Source of the DNA: Novosphingobium sp. 18050
GTDB taxonomy: Bacteria; Pseudomonadota; Alphaproteobacteria; Sphingomonadales; Sphingomonadaceae
Direction: 5' to 3'
Length of the DNA stretch: 39,326 nt
Assembly: GCF_902706195.1 (NCBI RefSeq)
Contig: NZ_CACSJO010000033.1
Span: 1-39,326 of the forward strand
Shown: positions 33,255-39,326 of the stretch, one piece after another
How the letters are laid out: every line of letters begins with the position of its first letter
Position numbering within the stretch: position 1 is the stretch's first letter
Position numbers and translations under genes: made by a program
The notes under the pieces: model-generated
What the model was told of the DNA's origin: nothing
The model's database searches: none
Seen by the model: the letters and a program-made list of their open reading frames with translations, nothing else

Positions 33255-35372
33255 GTGGGGATCTGCGTGTATTTGGGGCTTAACGACGAACAGGCGGACG
33301 CGGTGAAGTCCGGCGCAATTGGCGATCATGTGGCCGTGCCTTCGCTCGACACAGCGCTGCAGGCTGCCTCGCTCGCCGAAAAGCGCCTTCGCGAAGCCGT
33401 TGATGCGATACCCCAGGGCATTGTCTTCCTCGACGAGGAAGACCGTTACATCCTGTGGAACGAGCGCTACGCCGAAATCTACGAGAAGTCCGCCGACCTG
33501 CTGAAGCCCGGCGTAAGGCTGGTCGATGCCCTGCGCATCGGCATCGAGCGCGGCGACTATCCAGAGGCAATGGGGCAGGAAGAGCAATGGCTCGCCAGCC
33601 GCATCGCCCAACTGCACCAGCCCGGAAGGCGGCACGAACAGCGCCTGTCGAACGGGCGCTGCATCATGATCGAGGAGCGCCGCATCGAGGGCGGCGGCAC
33701 GATCGGCATCCGCGTCGACATCACCGACCTCAAGCAGAAGGAAGAGACGTTCCGGCTGCTGTTCGAACTCAACCCCCTCCCGATGCTGGTCTACGATCAG
33801 GAAACCGGCCGTGTCCGTGTCGCCAACGAGGCCGCCTACGCCCTGCTCGGCTATAGCCCCGGCGAAATGGACTCCCTGCCCGCCCGCGACCTGTTTCCCC
33901 CCACCTTGTGGCCCAATGCCGCCGAACTGCTCGCCACCGATCATTCCGACGCGAATGACTGCTGGCAGATGCTGCGCAGGGACGGCACCTGCGTCGATAC
34001 CGCAATCTCCACCCGCCTCTCCGGGCTGGAGGACCATACCGGCACCATCGTCTCGATCTTCGACGTCACCGAGCGCCGCCGCATCGAGCAGCGCATGGCC
34101 CACATGGCACGGCACGACGAACTGACCGGCCTTGCCAACCGCGCCCACTGCCACGAACACCTGCGCGACCTGCTGGACCACGCCATCTCCACCGAAACCA
34201 TCACCTTCGCGCTGGTCGACCTCGACCATTTCAAGCCGGTCAATGATACTTACGGCCACCATTTCGGCGATGTCGTGCTGACCGAGACGGCGATGCGCAT
34301 GCGCGAACTGATCCCACCCGATGCCTTGCTTTGCCGGGTGGGCGGCGACGAGTTTGCCGTGATCTTCCGCCGCTCCAGCCTCACTCAGGCCGAACTGGTA
34401 GCCAAGTCGATCATCACCACCCTGTCAGAGCCCTTCTTCGTACAGGGCCACATGATCCACATCGGCGCGACCATCGGCTTCGCCTCGTCGCCCTACGACA
34501 GCTGCGAGGCCGAGACGCTGATGCGCTATGCCGACCTTGCGCTCTACGCCGCCAAGGGTGAGCGGCGCGGCACCTGCCGGGGCTTCGAAGCTGGCATGGA
34601 CGCCGCCGCACAGGAAAAGAACCGGCTGGAAAAGGACCTGCGTGCCGCAGTCCGCCAAGGAGCGCTCGAAGTCCATTACCAGCCGATCGTCGACCTTCAG
34701 ACCGGCGCGGTCGAATGTTACGAGGCGCTGCTGCGCTGGAATCACCCGGAGCGCGGCGCGGTGCCGCCGGACGTCTTCGTGCCGCTAGCCGAGGAGATGG
34801 GCCTGATCGATCCGATCGGCCGGTTCGTGCTGGGCAGTGCCTGCGCGGAAGCTATGCAGTGGCCCGCCCACGTCCGCGTCGCGGTCAACGTCTCGCCGCT
34901 CCAGTTCCGCAACGGCAATCTGCTGAGCACGGTCATCAACGCGCTGTCCACCTCGGGCCTCGCTGCCGAACGGCTGGAGCTTGAGATCACGGAGGCGGTG
35001 CTGATGGAAAAGGGTCCGCGCCCGGCCGCAATCATCCGCAACCTGCGCGCCTTCGGCATCGGCATCTCGCTCGACGATTTCGGCACCGGCTATTCCTCGC
35101 TGAGCTACTTGCTCAACTACCCCTTCACCAAGATCAAGATCGACAAGTCGTTCATTCTCAACCTGCACCAGGTGGCCAGTTCGCGTGCCGTGATCCGCGC
35201 CGTGATCGGCCTTGGGCGCAGCCTGGGATTGACCATCACGGCCGAGGGCATCGAGAACGAAATCGACCGCGATTACCTGCGCGAGGAAGGCTGCACGCAG
35301 GGGCAAGGCTACCTCTTCGGCCGCGCCGAACCGCCACTGGCGATCGCCGCAGCGCAGTGCCGGGCCGCCTGA
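33255..35372 (+). CDS. PAS-PAS-GGDEF-EAL protein (c-di-GMP turnover)
   Basis: This 705-aa soluble-looking protein has no transmembrane helix. A PAS-like fold lies near 45-160 (AIPQGIVFLDEEDRYILWNERYAEIY), with a second PAS at about 165-285 (LFELNPLPMLVYDQETGRVRVANEAAY). The GGDEF at about residue 363 (RVGGDEFAVIF) and the EAL at about 490 (EALLRWNHPERG, then DDFGTGYSSLSYLL and AEGIENEIDR) look catalytically complete. The start is uncertain: GTG at 33255, or GTG at 33267, which has GGTGGGGAT upstream. It is a likely paralog of the preceding gene without the membrane sensor and may be cotranscribed or separately promoted from 33143-33254. Confidence 0.92.
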   Translation: MGICVYLGLNDEQADAVKSGAIGDHVAVPSLDTALQAASLAEKRLREAVDAIPQGIVFLDEEDRYILWNERYAEIYEKSADLLKPGVRLVDALRIGIERGDYPEAMGQEEQWLASRIAQLHQPGRRHEQRLSNGRCIMIEERRIEGGGTIGIRVDITDLKQKEETFRLLFELNPLPMLVYDQETGRVRVANEAAYALLGYSPGEMDSLPARDLFPPTLWPNAAELLATDHSDANDCWQMLRRDGTCVDTAISTRLSGLEDHTGTIVSIFDVTERRRIEQRMAHMARHDELTGLANRAHCHEHLRDLLDHAISTETITFALVDLDHFKPVNDTYGHHFGDVVLTETAMRMRELIPPDALLCRVGGDEFAVIFRRSSLTQAELVAKSIITTLSEPFFVQGHMIHIGATIGFASSPYDSCEAETLMRYADLALYAAKGERRGTCRGFEAGMDAAAQEKNRLEKDLRAAVRQGALEVHYQPIVDLQTGAVECYEALLRWNHPERGAVPPDVFVPLAEEMGLIDPIGRFVLGSACAEAMQWPAHVRVAVNVSPLQFRNGNLLSTVINALSTSGLAAERLELEITEAVLMEKGPRPAAIIRNLRAFGIGISLDDFGTGYSSLSYLLNYPFTKIKIDKSFILNLHQVASSRAVIRAVIGLGRSLGLTITAEGIENEIDRDYLREEGCTQGQGYLFGRAEPPLAIAAAQCRAA

Positions 35373-35406
35373 CGCGCCAGGCTCGCGGGCGGCGAACCGA
35401 GAGCAG

Positions 35407-36069
35407 TCAGGCCTGGATCGCGCGGCGGCAGAACTCCCACAGGTCCTCCGCCAGCCCCTCGCGCTCGGCAGGATCGGCCGCACCGCCTTCTTCGGCAAGC
35501 AGGACGGTGTGCACCGTGGTCGACACGAGGTTGTAGATCAGCCGCGCCTGAAGCTGGGAATCCGCCGCACGGAACACCCCCTGCCCCATCCCCAGCGCGA
35601 CATGCCCGGCCATCACGTCCAGCAACGGTTCGAGCGCCGAGTTCAATTCCGACGGGCGGGTCTGCGCCAGGCGAAGGTGCTCGCGGCTGAGCGCCGCGCC
35701 GCGCCGGTTGGCGCCCATCCGGTCCTGCCCAAGCTGGCCGACGACAATGCCTGTGACGATCGCCTGCAATGCCTCCACCGGCCCTGCGCAGCGCGCGGTA
35801 ATCTCGCGGAACTGCAGCGCGGCGGCGCGCAGCGACCGGTCGAACACCGCCAGAACGAGATCGTCCTTGCCCTGGAACCGCTCATAGAAAGCCCTCCGCG
35901 CAAGACCCGCGCGCGCCAGCACGGCACGGATCGTCAGCCCTTCCAGCCCCGCTTCGTCGAGCAGGTCGTAAGCGGCACGGACCAGCACGAGCGTGCGGTC
36001 CGCCGCCTCCCCGGAAGTTCCGGCAGGATTTTCGGGGAGCGCGAAGAGAGGCGGGTAAGTGGTCGGCAT
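35407..36069 (-). CDS. TetR-family transcriptional regulator
   Basis: This 220-aa protein has a TetR helix-turn-helix (about 25-70: LVRAAYDLLDEAGLEGLTIRAVLARAGLARRAFYERFQGKDDLVLAVFD region) and an all-helical ligand domain. The ATG at 36069 has GGAGAAG upstream and is preferred to the ATG at 36117. It is divergent from the ferredoxin-P450 pair, and a perfect palindrome (36201-36215) lies between them, so it probably represses them and possibly itself until the P450 substrate binds. Confidence 0.9.
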   Translation of the reverse strand: MPTTYPPLFALPENPAGTSGEAADRTLVLVRAAYDLLDEAGLEGLTIRAVLARAGLARRAFYERFQGKDDLVLAVFDRSLRAAALQFREITARCAGPVEALQAIVTGIVVGQLGQDRMGANRRGAALSREHLRLAQTRPSELNSALEPLLDVMAGHVALGMGQGVFRAADSQLQARLIYNLVSTTVHTVLLAEEGGAADPAEREGLAEDLWEFCRRAIQA

Positions 36070-36200
36070 CGCTTCTCCGCTAAGCCGTGATCGCACGCGG
36101 GTCCAGCCTGCATGCAAATCGCACGGCTCGTACCCGCGCTCCCCGCTCGCATCGCCGTACCCCGCGATTGACTTGCCACCCCGCCTCGGAGTACAAATCC

Positions 36201-36228
36201 GAGAACAGTGTTCTCAACACAAGAGAAC
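36201..36228. promoter_or_regulatory. Probable TetR operator upstream of ferredoxin-P450
   Basis: GAGAACA-G-TGTTCTC (36201-36215) is a perfect palindrome with 7-bp arms. A further GAGAAC at 36223-36228 pairs with GTTCTC (36210-36215) to give a second, overlapping inverted repeat. It lies between the divergent TetR and ferredoxin genes, 38 bases before the ferredoxin ATG. Confidence 0.7.
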
Positions 36229-36253
36229 GACGCGAGAGGAAGCGAGCGGAACC

Positions 36254-36580
36254 ATGGCAAAGGTCACATACGTCGATCACACCGGCACGGCAGTGGAAGT
36301 CGATATCGCGGTTGGCGAGAACGTCATGCGCGGTGCACTTTACAACGGCATCGAAGGCATCACCGGCGAATGCGGCGGCGGCCTTTCCTGCGCGACGTGC
36401 CATTGTTACGTCGACGAGGCATGGACCGATGCGGCCGGCGGCCCTTCCTCCGAAGCCGAGGCAGAACTGCTCGAATCGGCAGCGGCCGAAGTAAAACCCA
36501 CCAGCCGCCTGTCGTGCCAGTTGGTGGTCACCGATGCGCTCGACGGCATGGTCATCCACATGCCAGAACACCAGTTCTGA
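36254..36580 (+). CDS. [2Fe-2S] ferredoxin (putidaredoxin type)
   Basis: This 108-aa electron carrier has cluster ligands C40, C46, C49 and C88 (GECGGGLSCATC, later RLSCQL), the spacing of vertebrate-type/putidaredoxin ferredoxins. The C-terminal HMPEHQF is typical of P450 partners. It ends 25 bases before the P450 start and should deliver electrons to it. A ferredoxin reductase is not in the window. The ATG at 36254 is preferred over an upstream open frame that lacks homology. Confidence 0.95.
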   Translation: MAKVTYVDHTGTAVEVDIAVGENVMRGALYNGIEGITGECGGGLSCATCHCYVDEAWTDAAGGPSSEAEAELLESAAAEVKPTSRLSCQLVVTDALDGMVIHMPEHQF

Positions 36581-36605
36581 TCGCGCGGAAAGGGATACAA
36601 GAACA

Positions 36606-37865
36606 ATGCCAATCGACGCCGCCAACCCCGTCCCCCCCGTGTTCCCGCGCCATGTCGGCATGGATCAGGTGCCCGATCACGTGCCCGCCGAACTGATCCG
36701 CCATTCCGGCCTGACCTTCGGCCCGGACTTTTTGGCAAACCCGCACGACTTCATGGCCGCGATGCATGAAAAGCAGCCGCCGATTTATTACGACGTCAGC
36801 CCGATGGGCAACATGTGGCACCTCATCAAGCACGAAGATGCGCTGTTCGGCCTGCGTCACCCGGACATCTTCTCGAACGAGGGCGCCACCCCCTTCCCGC
36901 GCGATCCCGACGACTATTTCTACTTCATCCCGATCGAGATCGATCCGCCCCACCACCGCAAGTACCGCAACATCGTCGACCCGGTGTTCAGCCCCCAGGG
37001 CGTGCTCAAACTGGAAGGGCAGATTCGCCAGCGCGCCAATGACCTGATCGATTCCATCGAGGCCAAGGTCGCCGCCGGGGAGACTTGTGAATTTACCGAG
37101 GACTATGGCCGTCCGCTGCCCGTCTCGGTCTTCCTCGACATCATGGGCCTGCCCCAGGACATGCGGGACGAATTCGTCGACTGGGCGGTGAAGCTGCTCC
37201 ACTCCAACGACCGCGCGATCATGGCCGAACAGATGGGCAAGATCACCGCCTACCTGAAAAGCGCGATCGAGGACAAGAAGGCCAATCCCGATGACGGCGT
37301 CGTCAGCCGCATCGCCCATGCCACCCCGGACGGGGTGCCGTTGTCGGACAAGGAGATCTTCGGCTTCGTCTGCTTCCTGTTTATCGGCGGCCTCGACACC
37401 GTGTTCGCGACGATGAACAACATCTGGCTCTACCTCGCTCAGAATCCGGCCAAGCTGGAGGAAATCCACGCCCGCCCGGACGACATCGACAAGATCGTCG
37501 AGGAACTCCTCCGCCGCTGGTCGGTGACCTTCTCGGGCCGCGTGCTGGACAAGGACTACGAGATGCGCGGCGTGCAGATGAAAAAGGGCGACCGCGTGAC
37601 CTTCGTCCTGCCAGCCTGCAATTTCGATCCTGAGGTTTTCCCGAACCCCAAGGAGGTCGATTTCGATCGTCCGCGCAAGACGATCCTCGCCTTCACCGTC
37701 GGCGTCCACAGCTGCATGGGCGCGCACCTCGCGCGGCTGGAAGTGAAGATCGGGCTACAGGAATGGCTGAAGCGCATCCCGAAATTCGCGGTGAAGCCCG
37801 GCACCGAGATCGAGTACCGCCCCGGCGGCGTAATCGGCCCGGAGCACCTGCCGCTGGTCTGGTAA
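36606..37865 (+). CDS. Cytochrome P450
   Basis: This 419-aa soluble bacterial P450 has the I-helix motif FLFIGGLDTVFA, the K-helix EELLRR (ExxR) and the haem-binding loop FTVGVHSCMGAHL with cysteine ligand C370. Length and style fit class I enzymes fed by the upstream [2Fe-2S] ferredoxin. The substrate cannot be told from sequence. Sphingomonad P450s of this type often hydroxylate terpenoids, steroids or alkyl aromatics, and the KstD-family and CoA-ligase genes nearby fit that. It converges with the alpha/beta hydrolase at a strong hairpin (37873-37908). Confidence 0.95.
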   Translation: MPIDAANPVPPVFPRHVGMDQVPDHVPAELIRHSGLTFGPDFLANPHDFMAAMHEKQPPIYYDVSPMGNMWHLIKHEDALFGLRHPDIFSNEGATPFPRDPDDYFYFIPIEIDPPHHRKYRNIVDPVFSPQGVLKLEGQIRQRANDLIDSIEAKVAAGETCEFTEDYGRPLPVSVFLDIMGLPQDMRDEFVDWAVKLLHSNDRAIMAEQMGKITAYLKSAIEDKKANPDDGVVSRIAHATPDGVPLSDKEIFGFVCFLFIGGLDTVFATMNNIWLYLAQNPAKLEEIHARPDDIDKIVEELLRRWSVTFSGRVLDKDYEMRGVQMKKGDRVTFVLPACNFDPEVFPNPKEVDFDRPRKTILAFTVGVHSCMGAHLARLEVKIGLQEWLKRIPKFAVKPGTEIEYRPGGVIGPEHLPLVW

Positions 37866-37872
37866 GCTACGG

Positions 37873-37908
37873 CGCATGGGAGGCCGCGATATCGCTGCCT
37901 CCCATGCG
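37873..37908. terminator. Bidirectional terminator between P450 and hydrolase
   Basis: A perfect 12-bp stem, CGCATGGGAGGC / GCCTCCCATGCG, with a 12-nt loop sits in the 81-bp gap between convergent genes. Confidence 0.7.
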
Positions 37909-37946
37909 TGGCTTCCACTTGGAACAGTGACTTGCCGTTGCCCGGA

Positions 37947-38831
37947 TCAAGCGGCCTTTGGCGGTTCGGCCAATATCTCCAGCAGCGCCGCCTCGAAAAC
38001 CTCGGGCTCCTCGTACATCGCCCAATGCCCGGCTCCCTCGACCACGCGAAAAATCGCCTCGGGGTGGACCGAACGCAGCGCCGCTTCCTGCGCCGCCGGG
38101 TCTGGGTGTGGCAGATCGCATTCGCCCCAGATCGCATCGACACGTACCGAAACGCGCGGCAGTATCCGCAGGAGTCGGTCAGGGATCACCAGCGGCGGCA
38201 CATGGAGCCGTGCCGCCTTGGCGGTGGGAAGCAACATGTGGATCGCCAGATCGTCGGCGCTATCCGGGTGGTGCAGCATCAGCCCCAGCAGATTCGCCTT
38301 GAGCGCCGCCCGGCGCGCATCACCAACAAGTCCGCCGATCCGCCCGAGACGCGGATGCCCCATCGGCGTATCCAACCCGCCGCAGCCGACAATCACCAGT
38401 CTGCGCGCCAGTTGCGGATGAAACGCGGCAAGATGCGCAAGCGCCACTCCGCCGAACGAGAAACCGCACAAGTCGACCGGCGCCCTGCCTCGTCCCAGGA
38501 TCGTTTCCAGCCCCTTGGCCAGCGCCGCAGATATGCCCTTATGATCGGGCGTTACAGGCATCGCGGAATCCCCGTGCCCCGGTAGGTCGGCGACGATCAG
38601 CCGGCGACGGCGCGACAGTCGTTCGATATTGCCGATCCAGTGCGTCCACGATCCCTGTGCACCGTGGCCCAGCACCAGCGGCTCGCCATCGCTCTCGCCC
38701 CAGATGCGCCAGACCATCGTGCCCTCGCCGCAAGGCGTCTCGACCCGCTGTCCCCGGGCTTCGATCGCCGCGAGGAACGCTGCGGGATCGCCGCCGCGCT
38801 CCGTAACCCACGTCAGCGGCTCGTCCTCCAT
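37947..38831 (-). CDS. Alpha/beta hydrolase
   Basis: This 294-aa cytosolic protein starts at the ATG at 38831, with AAGGGAG upstream. It has the alpha/beta-hydrolase layout: LVLGHGAQGSWTHW (oxyanion region), LPGHGDS, nucleophile elbow CGFSFGGVAL, acid residue near WGECDLPHPDP and histidine in GAGHWAMYEEP. The FSFGG elbow fits esterases and C-C hydrolases of the MhpC/haloalkane-dehalogenase branch. The substrate is unknown. It converges with the P450 gene; a catabolic role beside it is inference. Confidence 0.88.
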   Translation of the reverse strand: MEDEPLTWVTERGGDPAAFLAAIEARGQRVETPCGEGTMVWRIWGESDGEPLVLGHGAQGSWTHWIGNIERLSRRRRLIVADLPGHGDSAMPVTPDHKGISAALAKGLETILGRGRAPVDLCGFSFGGVALAHLAAFHPQLARRLVIVGCGGLDTPMGHPRLGRIGGLVGDARRAALKANLLGLMLHHPDSADDLAIHMLLPTAKAARLHVPPLVIPDRLLRILPRVSVRVDAIWGECDLPHPDPAAQEAALRSVHPEAIFRVVEGAGHWAMYEEPEVFEAALLEILAEPPKAA

Positions 38832-39326
38832 GATCTCGACTCCCTTCCGGATCATCGGACCACCGTGCCCGGTGCGGCGCAACCGCCGAGCCGCAACTGA
38901 TCGCCCCGGTGGCGCAAGGCACGGAGGACCTTGCGCAAAAGTGTCACGAAAAAAATTGCATGCTGCGCAGCAAGAATTGCAATTCCTGCTTGGCCAAGGC
39001 GATTTTCTGATGCAGGGTGGCCGGTGAAAGGTTCTTGTAACCTTACCGGTGTTGGGAGAGAGCGCGCCGGGGATGAGTAATCACTCCGGCGCGCCGATTT
39101 CTCGCAGTTGCAGCAGAACCTGAAACTGCCTTCAACACAAGCAATCTTCCTTAAATTAACTTACCGCGCAAGCCCTGTTCGTGCATTCAGCAAACTTTTA
39201 CCCTCGTAAATTTGCGCAGTGCACCAATTTGCGCGAAATTTTTCCGCAAGCGCGAAGCATGCAAGGGCGATTCGCCAGCATGGGCGCCGATTGCGATCTT
39301 CCGACCCCTCCGATAGGACCCTGCCC
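38832..39326. other. Gene-free region with hairpins and direct repeats
   Basis: No convincing gene is seen in this stretch of about 490 bp. It contains a 12-bp palindrome, GAATTGCAATTC (38974-38985), and a bulged stem (CCGGT-GA-AAGGTT with AACCTT-ACCGG, 39021-39049). Close behind is a 9-bp-stem hairpin (GCGCGCCGG / CCGGCGCGC, 39062-39094). A direct repeat AATTTGCGC (39209-39217 and 39226-39234, 17 bp apart) sits near the right edge. The two hairpins could be part of a small RNA or leader. The repeats may control a gene beyond the window. Confidence 0.5.

Noticed and set aside
33042..34262. 406-aa minus-strand open frame
   Set aside because: Antisense to the second GGDEF-EAL gene and the end of the first.
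36201..36215. Resemblance of the TetR palindrome to a vertebrate steroid-response element
   Set aside because: The half-sites are similar but the spacing is one base rather than three, and the organism is bacterial; coincidence.
1..39326. CRISPR arrays and rRNA genes
   Set aside because: No regularly spaced repeat array and no rRNA-like sequence were seen; the only RNA gene found is tRNA-Lys.

Overview
The window looks like a chromosomal segment of an alphaproteobacterium of the order Sphingomonadales, most likely Novosphingobium or a close relative (inferred from gene content and protein style, not from a search). Most of it is GC-rich, densely packed and ordinary in coding style. The first ~4.7 kb is different: it is an accessory region next to a tRNA-Lys gene, with parts that are visibly AT-rich (2401-2520 has only 33 G/C in 120 bases).

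Accessory region (1-4687). It holds a Tn3-resolvase-type serine recombinase (239-781), two tiny overlapping genes for CxxC-type zinc-ribbon-like proteins (823-1175, minus), a DUF4062 protein with a C-terminal GcrA-type DNA-binding domain (1590-2903, minus) and a tyrosine recombinase (3070-4449, minus). The last two lie between the arms of a perfect 117-bp inverted repeat (1432-1548 and 4571-4687). Each arm contains the last 20 nt of the tRNA-Lys gene (4668-4743). The DUF4062-GcrA fusion and the inverted, rather than direct, att-like repeats are the most unusual things here.

Core region (4772-20131). folK, aguB and a secreted methyltransferase-like gene form one unit. They are followed by msrA and a choice-of-anchor A protein with a PEP-CTERM-like tail. 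Next come rsmB and a DUF1674 (SdhAF4-like) gene. A tightly overlapping five-gene efflux operon follows (marR, FUSC, DUF1656, HlyD, OMF lipoprotein), preceded by an 18-bp palindrome that is probably the MarR operator. Then come an L,D-transpeptidase with purA, a secreted alpha/beta hydrolase, and hisZ.

Catabolic and regulatory region (20229-38831). A KstD-family flavoprotein diverges from an enoyl-CoA hydratase. A phosphotransferase, an IclR regulator and an acyl-CoA synthetase share a conserved sequence (core TTCGCTATT) just upstream of each gene, which suggests an IclR regulon. An ScfR/RamB-type regulator diverges from isocitrate lyase (aceA) across a 27-bp inverted repeat, so fatty-acid or acetyl-CoA catabolism is coupled to the glyoxylate shunt. 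Two PAS-GGDEF-EAL proteins follow (one with an MHYT membrane sensor). Next is a TetR regulator divergent from a [2Fe-2S] ferredoxin and a cytochrome P450, with a strong palindrome between them, and then a convergent alpha/beta hydrolase. Together these genes suggest uptake-independent oxidation of a steroid- or terpenoid-like carbon skeleton to acetyl/propionyl-CoA. The substrate is inference.

The last ~490 bp (38832-39326) hold no convincing gene but contain two good hairpins and a 9-bp direct repeat.
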